Below are positions 1 through 7,094 of a stretch of DNA of 17,956 bases, in pieces. The stretch's first letter is position 1; every line of letters starts with the position of its first letter. The position numbers and the translations under genes were made by a program. Below the pieces are notes generated by a model, which saw only the letters and a program-made list of their open reading frames with translations, was not told the DNA's origin and ran no database searches. This DNA comes from CAZEER01 sp964511215 (GTDB taxonomy: Bacteria; Fidelibacterota; Marinisomatia; Marinisomatales; UBA1611). The stretch is taken from assembly GCA_964511215.1 (NCBI GenBank), contig CAZEER010000051.1, positions 1 through 17,956 of the forward strand. The letters are read 5' to 3'.

Positions 1-808
1 CACGTTTATATTCTTCAGATCCTCGATGATCTCCAACCGGTTGTGATGCCTCTGCAGCTAATACACTAGCTTGCTCAACTATATCATCCGAAACATCAGT
101 CCCAACAAGAATATTTTGAGCATCAGTAGCGCGAACGGGTGTTGGTCCCACATTGGTTAGTCCTATACCTGCAGAAATACATTGTCCATTTTCAAAATCT
201 AACATAGCAGCACAAGCAGCTATAGCATAATCACCAACTTTTCTCTCAAGTTTTATATAGCATCCACCAGAGTTTTGATTTGGAACAGGAATCTTAATTT
301 CAGTAAGGATTTCATTCTCTTCCAATGCAGTCCAAAGTGGTCCAAGAAAAAAATCATTTATATTTATTTCTCTTTTGGATTCATTTGGCCCACAGACAAC
401 CACAACAGCATTAAGAGCTAGCATTGTTGCAGGGTGATCATTAGCAGGATCTCCATGAGCAATATTTCCACCAACAGATGCTAAATTTCGAACTAGCGGA
501 TCAGCTATCACTTCTGAGGTGTCTTTTAGGATAGGATATTTTTCAGCAATGAGTTCTGAATTTTCTAGAGCAGATTCTGTAACCATAGCACCTATACAAA
601 GATATCCATTTTCTTCTTTAATATAATCGAGACCTGATAAACGACTTATATCAACCAAATGAGTTGGCTCAGCGAGTCTCCATTTCATCATTGGAAGCAA
701 ACTATGCCCACCAGCTAAAACCTTGGCATCTTCACCAAGATCATTTAATAATTTTATTGCTTCGTCTAAGGTATCAGGTGAATGATAATCGAATGCACCA
801 GGTATCAT
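1..808 (-). CDS. coxM: Second CoxM-like FAD-binding subunit (C-terminus cut by window edge)
   Basis: FAD-binding medium subunit of a xanthine oxidase / CO dehydrogenase-family hydroxylase. It passes electrons from the 2Fe-2S subunit to FAD and on to the respiratory chain. My translation from 808 is open to base 1 and gives 269 residues, probably lacking only the last 20-30. Both CoxM FAD motifs are present at the classical positions: AGGHSLLP at residues 32-39 and SVGGN at 111-115, followed by HGDPANDHPA. The visible end, RGSEEYKR, is typical of the C-terminal domain. The ATG at 808 has a strong SD (GGGAGGAG, six bases upstream). It is a distant paralogue of the FAD subunit at 1050-1901 and is actually closer to canonical CoxM. 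It is separated from that gene by 241 bp and may start a second cox unit continuing off the window. Family is firm; substrate is unknown. Confidence 0.9.
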   Translation of the reverse strand, partial: MIPGAFDYHSPDTLDEAIKLLNDLGEDAKVLAGGHSLLPMMKWRLAEPTHLVDISRLSGLDYIKEENGYLCIGAMVTESALENSELIAEKYPILKDTSEVIADPLVRNLASVGGNIAHGDPANDHPATMLALNAVVVVCGPNESKREININDFFLGPLWTALEENEILTEIKIPVPNQNSGGCYIKLERKVGDYAIAACAAMLDFENGQCISAGIGLTNVGPTPVRATDAQNILVGTDVSDDIVEQASVLAAEASQPVGDHRGSEEYKR

Positions 809-897
809 AATGTACTCCTCCCAAGTATTGACTCTACTAGTTCGGATTCAAATGCATATTCCGCAGCATATCGAAAACCAACTATTCCTTACAAAAA

Positions 898-912
898 AGA
901 TATGTGGAATTC
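898..912 (-). repeat. 15-bp repeat, copy 1 (upstream of second coxM-like gene)
   Basis: The plus-strand sequence AGATATGTGGAATTC is identical to 5278-5292. Both copies lie upstream of the first gene of a minus-strand cox unit, here 90 bp before the start. On the minus strand the match extends as GCC, an optional A, then GAATTCCACATATCT. A related inverted motif, ATTCC-GCAG-CATATC, lies at 857-871. It may be a shared operator or 5'-leader element. Confidence 0.5.
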
Positions 913-918
913 TGGCTA

Positions 919-946
919 ATTATAACCAAAAAAAAATAATAGTTAA
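919..946 (-). promoter_or_regulatory. Candidate sigma-70-like promoter for the second coxM-like gene
   Basis: On the minus strand a perfect TATAAT (919-924) is preceded by TTAACT (941-946) with a 16-bp spacer. Transcription would start near 912, so the 15-bp repeat at 898-912 would lie at the start of the transcript. This suggests the second FAD subunit can be transcribed apart from coxGSLM. It rests on motif reading in AT-rich DNA, so it is tentative. Confidence 0.35.
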
Positions 947-1049
947 CATATGAAAAAAACAAGTGAAAGATAAACTATTCAAAAAAAAAATATCCATAAT
1001 CAATCAAACTTGACTATTCCATATATTTTTTTCATAAGCAAATAAATAA

Positions 1050-1901
1050 TTATAATCTAGATTTTGCTTTTGCAAGTGCCCTTTTAAGCATAATACCAGA
1101 TAAATGTAAACGATACTCAGCAGAAGCAACCAAATCATTCATCATCTCCTGTGATTCAGAGATGGCTGACATAGCTTTTTCTAGATTATCACCTCCTAGA
1201 TCTGTACCATTCAAAGCATCTTCAGATGCGATAGCTCTGTAGGCATGATCTGCAGCACCCGTCACTCCAATTGTAACCGATTGACAAATGCCATCCACCA
1301 TACTTAAAGAAACACCTATACCAACTACAGCATATCGTGATGCTGGATTTGGGAATTTTACATAAGCACTTGATGAAGCTGCAGGAATCTTTACAGCTGT
1401 TACTATTTCTCCTTCTTCCTTTGCCGTCTCGAATAAGCCTGTGAAAAATTCTTGTGCAGTAATCTCTCTTGACCCATTTGAACTAGATAAACAAATCTTA
1501 GCACCAAAAGCAATAAGAGCACCAGGATAATCAGAACCCGGATCTGCATGAGCCACATTCCCACCAATTGTTCCTTTGTTCCTTACTTGAGCATCACCTA
1601 TCACTCCTGCGCATTCTGCTAAACCAGGGCAAGCATTCTTCACTATATCTGATGATGCTACTTCTGCATGCGTAACAAGTCCGCCTATATTAATAACCTC
1701 ATCATCAATAGACACATTAGACATACCAGGTATTTTTGAGATATCAATTAATATTTCTGGCTCAGCTAATCTCAATTTCATAGCAGGCACGAGACTGTGT
1801 CCACCTGATATAAAGGATCCAGCATCTCCTGCATTTGAAAGCATTGAGAACGCCTCTTCAATTGAATTAGCAACTTTATAATCAAACTTATATGCAATCA
1901 T
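1050..1901 (-). CDS. coxM: CoxM-like FAD-binding subunit of form II molybdenum hydroxylase
   Basis: A 283-residue FAD-binding subunit of the xanthine oxidase / CO dehydrogenase family, near the usual length for CoxM. The FAD motifs SGGHS (residues 32-36) and TIGGN (111-115) sit where CoxM has AGGHS and TIGGN. The stretch HADPGSDYPG after the second motif differs from the usual GDPANDHPA, so this is the more divergent of the window's two FAD subunits. The ATG at 1901 has a good SD (AAGGAGA). It lies 10 bp after coxL, completing an S-L-M order that is usual for form II clusters, whereas form I clusters are M-S-L. It should dock with the CoxS and CoxL encoded upstream. Whether it or the paralogue at 1-808 is the true partner cannot be told from sequence alone. 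Confidence 0.9.
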   Translation of the reverse strand: MIAYKFDYKVANSIEEAFSMLSNAGDAGSFISGGHSLVPAMKLRLAEPEILIDISKIPGMSNVSIDDEVINIGGLVTHAEVASSDIVKNACPGLAECAGVIGDAQVRNKGTIGGNVAHADPGSDYPGALIAFGAKICLSSSNGSREITAQEFFTGLFETAKEEGEIVTAVKIPAASSSAYVKFPNPASRYAVVGIGVSLSMVDGICQSVTIGVTGAADHAYRAIASEDALNGTDLGGDNLEKAMSAISESQEMMNDLVASAEYRLHLSGIMLKRALAKAKSRL

Positions 1902-1911
1902 AATAATCTCC

Positions 1912-4287
1912 TTATACGTTTCCGTTATTATTCATTGCTTCCCAAACCCTTTGAGGTGTAAGAGGCATTTGAAGATCTTTTACACCAAGATCAGACAGTG
2001 CATCTACTACAGCATTCACCACAGCAGGAGTTGATGCAATTGTACCTGCTTCACCGATACCTTTTACCCCTAGTGGATTATGAGGACAAGGTGTGACTGT
2101 GTGATCTGTCTCAAACATTGGGAAATTATCAGCTCTGGGCATAGTATAGTCCAACATTGTTCCATTTAATAGCTGGCCTGAATCATCATACACAGCTCCC
2201 TCATAAAGGGCCTGTCCAACACCCTGTGCAATACCTCCATGAACCTGCCCTTCAACAATCATAGGATTGATTATGTTACCACAATCATCCACCGCAACAT
2301 ATTTAATAATCTTGACTTCTCCTGTTTCTTTATCAATCTCAACAACACAAATATGGGTACCAAATGGGTAAACAAAATTTGCTGGATCATAGAAACTTGC
2401 AAAATCCAGACCAGGCTCTTCGCCTTCTGGGTAATCATGAGGTACATAAGCAGTTAGAGCAACATCCCCAAAACCAACAGACTTATCTGTCCCTTTCACA
2501 GTCCAGGAACCATTAGTAAATTCTAGATCATCAGGTGAACACTCCAACTTATGAGCTGCAATTCTAGCACCTTTTTCTTTCACTTTATCAACACTTTTCA
2601 TTATTGCACTCCCACAAACAGCGAGACTTCTAGATCCATATGTACCCATTCCGAAAGGTACATTCTCAGTATCACCATGGACCACATTAACATCGTCTAT
2701 TCCAATACCAAAAGCATCTGCTACCACCTGTGCAAAGGTAGTCTCATGACCTTGACCATGGGAATGGGCTCCACTATGGATTGTTACTTTCCCAGTTGGG
2801 TGAACCCTTATACTAGCTGCATCATAAAGGCCAACACGAGCCCCCAATGAACCAACTACAGCGGAAGGGGCAATTCCACATGCTTCAATATAGGTAGAAA
2901 AACCAATTCCCATTAGTTTCCCATCGGCTTTAGCTTCTTCTCGCTGAACTTTTAGGCTTTCGTAGTCTGCAACCTCTAGTGCTTTATTTAGAGCACCCTC
3001 ATAATTGCCACTATCGTATTGAAGTGCAACCTGTGTCTGGTAGCCAGGCTGATCTACACCATCAAACGCAGGAATAAAATTTTTCTTGCGAAACTCTGCA
3101 GGATCCATTCCTATCTCCCTAGCGGCTGTATCTATAAGTCGCTCAATTGAGTACGTTGCTTCTGGTCTACCTGCTCCTCTATATGCATCTACAGGCACTG
3201 TATGTGTCACAACCGCAGTAACATCTACGTGTACTGCTGGCGTAGTATAGAGCCCCTGCATCAAGGTACCATGTAAATACGTTGGCACACAGGTCGAAAA
3301 GTTTGAAAGGTATGCACCCATAGAGGCATAGGTTTTTGTTCTTAAGCCAATAATTTTTCCATTTGAATTCAATGCTAGTTTTGCATCAGTTACATGGTCT
3401 CTTCCATGACAGTCAGTAATAAATGCCTCACTACGATCTGCTGTCCATTTTATCGGACGGCCAATCTGTTTTGATGCCCATAGTACACCACATTCATCAT
3501 TATAAGCAAATATCTTGCTACCAAAACCTCCACCGACATCAGGGGATATAACTCGTAGTTTATGCTCTGGAATGCTTAAAACAAATGCTGCAATAATTAA
3601 CCTAGCTAAGTGCGGGTTTTGTGAAGTTGTATACAAAGTATATTTATCTTCATTCGCATCGTAGTATCCTAGTGCAGCCCTTGGTTCAATTGCGTTGGGC
3701 ACTAATTTTTGATTATGATAAGACAGACTAGTTACATGGTGTGCATTTTCAAATGCGGCATCAGTTGCTTCTTTATCACCAAGCTCCCAATCATAAATTG
3801 TATTGTTAGGCACATCATCATGAACAAGTGGAGCATTATCTTCAGCAGCTATCTTTGGGTCTACTACTGCATCCAAAACATCATAGTCCACATCCACTAA
3901 CTCTGCAGCATCTCTTGCAGTATATTTATCCTCTGCAATAACAAGTGCCACTGCATCACCAACATGTCGAACCTTATCTGCCACCAAAATAGGATGACCG
4001 GGCTCTTTCATAGTGTCTCCATTCTTAAAATCAACCTGCCAACCACATATAGAACCGACAATTCCAGCTTCGGCAATATCTTTTCCAGTAAATATTTTTA
4101 CTACTCCGTCTATTGCATCAGCCGCAGATATATCTATCGAATTTATTTTTGCATGTGCATGTGGACTACGAACGTACACAGCGTAGGTCTGGTTTTTCAT
4201 ATTAAAGTCATCAGTATACTTTCCTTCACCTTTGATAAATCTATTATCTTCTACACGCTTGACCGCTTTACCAATTAAATCACCCAT
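1912..4287 (-). CDS. coxL: Form II CoxL-like large subunit of aerobic molybdenum hydroxylase
   Basis: A 791-residue catalytic subunit of the xanthine oxidase family that binds molybdopterin cytosine dinucleotide (MCD). Typical motifs are QNPH at 223-226, GGGFGSK at 252-258, and the catalytic glutamate E746 in GIGEAG. The active-site loop reads AYRGAGR (368-374). Form I CO dehydrogenase has AYXCSFR with the Cu-binding cysteine; here that position is Gly371. By this signature the protein is form II, for which CO oxidation is disputed, and its substrate could be an aldehyde, N-heterocycle or other organic compound. There is no signal peptide, so it is cytoplasmic. The start at 4287 is supported by an excellent AGGAGG, and coxS ends 9 bp upstream. 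No coxD/E/F-type maturation genes are visible in the window. Confidence 0.93.
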   Translation of the reverse strand: MGDLIGKAVKRVEDNRFIKGEGKYTDDFNMKNQTYAVYVRSPHAHAKINSIDISAADAIDGVVKIFTGKDIAEAGIVGSICGWQVDFKNGDTMKEPGHPILVADKVRHVGDAVALVIAEDKYTARDAAELVDVDYDVLDAVVDPKIAAEDNAPLVHDDVPNNTIYDWELGDKEATDAAFENAHHVTSLSYHNQKLVPNAIEPRAALGYYDANEDKYTLYTTSQNPHLARLIIAAFVLSIPEHKLRVISPDVGGGFGSKIFAYNDECGVLWASKQIGRPIKWTADRSEAFITDCHGRDHVTDAKLALNSNGKIIGLRTKTYASMGAYLSNFSTCVPTYLHGTLMQGLYTTPAVHVDVTAVVTHTVPVDAYRGAGRPEATYSIERLIDTAAREIGMDPAEFRKKNFIPAFDGVDQPGYQTQVALQYDSGNYEGALNKALEVADYESLKVQREEAKADGKLMGIGFSTYIEACGIAPSAVVGSLGARVGLYDAASIRVHPTGKVTIHSGAHSHGQGHETTFAQVVADAFGIGIDDVNVVHGDTENVPFGMGTYGSRSLAVCGSAIMKSVDKVKEKGARIAAHKLECSPDDLEFTNGSWTVKGTDKSVGFGDVALTAYVPHDYPEGEEPGLDFASFYDPANFVYPFGTHICVVEIDKETGEVKIIKYVAVDDCGNIINPMIVEGQVHGGIAQGVGQALYEGAVYDDSGQLLNGTMLDYTMPRADNFPMFETDHTVTPCPHNPLGVKGIGEAGTIASTPAVVNAVVDALSDLGVKDLQMPLTPQRVWEAMNNNGNV

Positions 4288-4296
4288 AACTACCTC

Positions 4297-4761
4297 CTAA
4301 CCTTTATCTGCTGCATATTGAACAGCTTTAACAATATTATGGTAGCCTGTACAGCGACAAAAATTTCCATCTAATCCACAGCGAATTTCTTCTTCTGAAG
4401 GGCTACTATTTTTATTTAACAAATCTGCGGAGGTCATAATCATACCAGGTGTACAAAAACCACACTGCAGACCATGTTTCTCTTTAAAACCCTCTTGAAG
4501 AGGATGCAATTCACCATTCTGGCACATACCTTCAATAGTTGTAATATCTGTGCCATCAGCTTGGACTGCAAACATGGTGCACGATTTTATGGCCTTACCA
4601 TCTATATGAATTGTACATGCACCACAGGAGCTGGTATCACAACCAACATGAGTACCTGTCAATTCAAGTTTTTCACGCAAATAGTCAACTAATAGAACTC
4701 GAGTTTCAATTTTATCCTTATGATGTACTCCATTGACAGTTAGGTTAATTGCAAATCTCAT
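4297..4761 (-). CDS. coxS: CoxS-like 2Fe-2S subunit
   Basis: A 154-residue small subunit carrying the two [2Fe-2S] clusters that relay electrons from the molybdenum site to FAD. The plant-type ferredoxin cluster is bound by C41, C46, C49 and C61 (CDTSSCGAC...C). The second cluster, in the helical domain, is bound by C100, C103, C135 and C137 (CGFC...CRC). All eight cysteines are present and the length is normal for the family. The ATG at 4761 has an SD, AGGAGTAC, five bases upstream of the start at its end. It lies between coxG (33 bp upstream) and coxL (9 bp downstream), so co-transcription is very likely. Family assignment is firm; it serves whatever substrate the form II CoxL oxidises. Confidence 0.95.
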   Translation of the reverse strand: MRFAINLTVNGVHHKDKIETRVLLVDYLREKLELTGTHVGCDTSSCGACTIHIDGKAIKSCTMFAVQADGTDITTIEGMCQNGELHPLQEGFKEKHGLQCGFCTPGMIMTSADLLNKNSSPSEEEIRCGLDGNFCRCTGYHNIVKAVQYAADKG

Positions 4762-4794
4762 TTGTACTCCTTTTGTTTTAAATAGAATAACTTT

Positions 4795-5244
4795 TCAAGC
4801 TATTGAAACTATTTTTTGTTTAAAATTTTCTATACCTTGATCCATAATTTTTTTACCTGTTGCTTCTATAAATCTCTGCCCAACACGGGCTATAATACCG
4901 GTTACATTTCCTTCAGCAATAAATGTAAACCGTGTACCATCGCCATTAGAATGAAGCTTAATCTCTCCAGACCCAGCCATTGAACCTTTAACACCATTAC
5001 TTTTTACCTGAAACTTGTATCCTTCAGGCTCATTAATATCAAAAATTTTTAATATGGAATTAAATTTACTTGATATAGGACCAATTTTCACATTGACCTG
5101 GGCCTCATATTGATTGTCTGATATCATTTCTAATGAATCACAGTTTGGAAGGATGGATGCAAGAATTTCTGGATCATTGATAGCATCCCAAACACGAGCC
5201 TTTTCTAGCTCAATATGGTAATCTTTCTCAAGCCGAATTGCCAA
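4795..5244 (-). CDS. coxG: CoxG-like SRPBCC protein, TTG start
   Basis: A 149-residue SRPBCC-fold (START-like) protein of the CoxG family. It has the typical opening with VWDAINDPEILASILPNC and a C-terminal helix containing VGQRFIEATGKKIMDQ. CoxG proteins accompany CO dehydrogenases, and in studied systems they have been linked to membrane association and quinone handling. Those proteins often have an extra C-terminal tail after the SRPBCC domain; this one ends with the domain. The start codon is TTG at 5244, chosen because AGGAG lies seven bases upstream and no ATG fits. It is the first gene of the coxGSLM run. The SD lies inside a possible hairpin (see 5253-5279). Family is confident; role in this form II system is inferred. 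Confidence 0.85.
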   Translation of the reverse strand: MAIRLEKDYHIELEKARVWDAINDPEILASILPNCDSLEMISDNQYEAQVNVKIGPISSKFNSILKIFDINEPEGYKFQVKSNGVKGSMAGSGEIKLHSNGDGTRFTFIAEGNVTGIIARVGQRFIEATGKKIMDQGIENFKQKIVSIA

Positions 5245-5252
5245 AGCGTACT

Positions 5253-5279
5253 CCTAAACTTTTTAGGTATTTAGTTTAG
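5253..5279 (-). promoter_or_regulatory. Two competing stems over the coxG ribosome binding site
   Basis: On the minus strand CCTAAA-AAG-TTTAGG (5253-5267) can form a six-base stem whose right arm contains the AGG of the coxG SD. The same right arm can instead pair as GTTTAG (5254-5259) with CTAAAC (5274-5279). The two pairings exclude each other, and both touch the SD of a gene with a weak TTG start. It could be a translational control, but short AT-rich stems also arise by chance. Confidence 0.3.
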
Positions 5280-5292
5280 ATATGTGGAATTC
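5278..5292 (-). repeat. 15-bp repeat, copy 2 (upstream of coxG)
   Basis: This is identical to 898-912. Here it lies 34 bp before the coxG start and is followed on the minus strand by the hairpin-forming leader. No clear -10/-35 pair was found upstream. The rest of the 5293-5429 spacer is AT-rich; 5324-5339 holds a 7-bp all-A/T inverted repeat of doubtful meaning. Confidence 0.5.
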
Positions 5293-5429
5293 GGCGTGCT
5301 CTACATACTTAGGGTTATATTAAAATAATAAGTATTATTGGACATTTTCAAGCCAAAGATTTAAATAAAAAATTAAAAAAAACGATATTCTTTAATATTT
5401 AAGAAATAATATAAAATTGCAACTGTGAG

Positions 5430-5451
5430 TTAGATGATTGAAATCATCTAA
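5430..5451 (-). terminator. Perfect 10-bp inverted repeat at the ccsA stop codon
   Basis: TTAGATGATT and AATCATCTAA form perfect 10-base arms with a two-base spacer. The hairpin begins at the TAG stop codon of the CcsA gene and sits between the cytochrome-assembly and cox operons. There is no immediate U-tract, only a U-rich stretch about 14 bases later. It could be a weak terminator, an mRNA 3'-end stabiliser or a protein binding palindrome. Confidence 0.4.
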
Positions 5452-7094
5452 ACAGTCTGTGATTGAGCTCTTAATCTCGGATAAAAATAAAGCCCACAAC
5501 AAAAAACTATTTCAAATGCAATAAATAAGTATAGATTTCTTGCAACACCATCATCAAAACCATAACTATGTAGCCCCACCTGGAGAAGATTGACCCCAAA
5601 CCAAGCCAGAGCAACTATAATATTATTTAAACTCATACCCAGAGCAAATTCAGTTGATTTTACTAACCCCGATAGACGAGAATGGATCATCATAAGTTGC
5701 CAAAGTACAATGAGCAATGCACCATTTTCTTTTGGATCCCATCCCCAAAATCTTCCCCATGATTGATCAGCCCATATGCCTCCGAGAATAGTTCCAAAAA
5801 GTGTAAAAAACAGTGCGACTAGCGTAATACCAAACAGATTATTAAAAATACTTTTTAGTTTTTTGTTATTGGCAGAATTAAGAATATTTTGGATCAAATA
5901 TAAATGCCCAACAAAGCCCGCGACTAACGAAGCACCATATCCTATGGTTATAGTTGTTACATGAGTAGCTAACCAAAAATTTGAATTTAATACAGCTACC
6001 AACATTTGAAGGGTATCTCCATCAGCGGCATAACTGAACCCTATAAAATGGAGAATAGCACCACTCACTGAACCAACAAAAATACCAAGGCCATCTCTCC
6101 TATAGTATTCAAGAATGGTAGCGAGGAGTACAATTATGAATGCAACAAAAATTACCGATTCATAAATAGTCGATACGGGAGGCCGATTCATAATATCCAT
6201 TCTGAGTAATATACCAAAACCATGAACTAAAAATCCTAATATAAGTAGCGTATATGATAATCGATTAATCCAAAGGACCTGGATCATCCAGCTTATACAT
6301 AGAAAAATAAATGCCGCTATATAAAACATGAGACTTTTTGTAAAGATATCAGCATTATTCATCCAAGTCTCTTTTTTTAGGTTAATTATGTCAAGATCTA
6401 GTCTTGGAAATGATAATAATGCTGATTCATAATTATTTAGAGCTGAGACCATTTGTGATTTATTACCAGAAATACGACTTGCAAGATAAGCTTGTAACGC
6501 ATCTAAAACTCTCTGCTGATGTGGTTCTGCCTTAAGACCACCAACTATAAAGTCAAAAGGTGAAAACCACTCACTATTTTCAAATCCTATGAAAGGAGGA
6601 ATTAGTCTTACTCTTTTAAGGTATGATATCTCTTCAAACCTTAATGCATTTTCACTTAATTCTAATAGTTGTTTCTCAAAGACGGTTCGATCAGTATTTT
6701 TTTTGCTATCTATCATCCTTATCAGATCCACCTGATTACTTAGACCCGGGATTATTTCATTAAAACTATATCTATGCTTTTCTGACCAATCAAGAAATAG
6801 GCTTGAAACAACATCTGGATTGCGGATATTAAATATTTTTTGATCCATTCCATTTTGAGGATCAAGGATTAAGTCTAAAAACCAATCTGTAGCGGATAAA
6901 TTTTGATTTTTAAAAGATTGTCTTCCATAAAATGCCAGTAAATGATTACGGGCAAAAGTATCTAATGGCTTCACTCGCCCCTCATTCTGTATTGGAATAT
7001 TTCCAACATCGATAGCAAAAACATGACCCAGAGTTAAAGTTGATATAATAAAAAAATACAATTTTTTTAAATTATTTTTAATAGAATGCTTCAT
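5448..7094 (-). CDS. ccsA: CcsA/ResC-type cytochrome c biogenesis protein
   Basis: Membrane component of System II cytochrome c maturation, which with ResB/CcsB exports haem and attaches it to apocytochromes outside the cytoplasmic membrane. The 548 residues begin with a hydrophobic segment (about 12-27) and a roughly 220-residue extracytoplasmic region starting GNIPIQNEGRVKPLDTFAR. Multiple membrane helices follow from about residue 252. The tryptophan-rich WWD haem-binding domain (about 441-470) contains WGRFWGWDPKENGALL, with flanking histidines near 471 (MIHSRL) and 509 (LHSYGF). The N-terminal region makes it much longer than minimal CcsA proteins. The ATG at 7094 overlaps the ResB stop (ATGA), so the two are translationally coupled. 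There is no strong SD. Assignment is firm. Confidence 0.92.
   Translation of the reverse strand: MKHSIKNNLKKLYFFIISTLTLGHVFAIDVGNIPIQNEGRVKPLDTFARNHLLAFYGRQSFKNQNLSATDWFLDLILDPQNGMDQKIFNIRNPDVVSSLFLDWSEKHRYSFNEIIPGLSNQVDLIRMIDSKKNTDRTVFEKQLLELSENALRFEEISYLKRVRLIPPFIGFENSEWFSPFDFIVGGLKAEPHQQRVLDALQAYLASRISGNKSQMVSALNNYESALLSFPRLDLDIINLKKETWMNNADIFTKSLMFYIAAFIFLCISWMIQVLWINRLSYTLLILGFLVHGFGILLRMDIMNRPPVSTIYESVIFVAFIIVLLATILEYYRRDGLGIFVGSVSGAILHFIGFSYAADGDTLQMLVAVLNSNFWLATHVTTITIGYGASLVAGFVGHLYLIQNILNSANNKKLKSIFNNLFGITLVALFFTLFGTILGGIWADQSWGRFWGWDPKENGALLIVLWQLMMIHSRLSGLVKSTEFALGMSLNNIIVALAWFGVNLLQVGLHSYGFDDGVARNLYLFIAFEIVFCCGLYFYPRLRAQSQTV

Larger units (their letters stand above)
809..1049. 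other. Intergenic region between the two coxM-like genes
   Basis: This 241-bp gap has no complete gene. The half near 950-1049 is very AT-rich with A tracts and shows no convincing terminator hairpin. The half near 809-912 is more G+C-rich and holds a possible minus-strand promoter, one copy of the 15-bp repeat, and the SD of the gene that ends at base 1. Confidence 0.6.

Noticed and set aside
805..888. 27-codon minus-strand open stretch whose TGA overlaps the ATG of the gene ending at base 1; translation contains VGFRYAAEYAFESELVES
   Set aside because: It looks protein-like and would overlap by ATGA, but it has no ATG, GTG or TTG start and is bounded upstream by TAA. It could be a gene remnant, but the evidence is too thin to annotate it.
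2239..4278. Several plus-strand open frames opposite coxL
   Set aside because: They lie fully inside coxL, have Cys/Ile/Ser-rich translations without domain character, and lack SDs, whereas the cox genes all have them.
1..5244. Calling the cluster a genuine CO dehydrogenase
   Set aside because: CoxL has AYRGAGR, so the form I copper-binding cysteine is missing; only the superfamily and form can be stated.
5324..5339. AATAATA/TATTATT palindrome upstream of coxG as an operator
   Set aside because: All-A/T and short; not distinguishable from background in this spacer.
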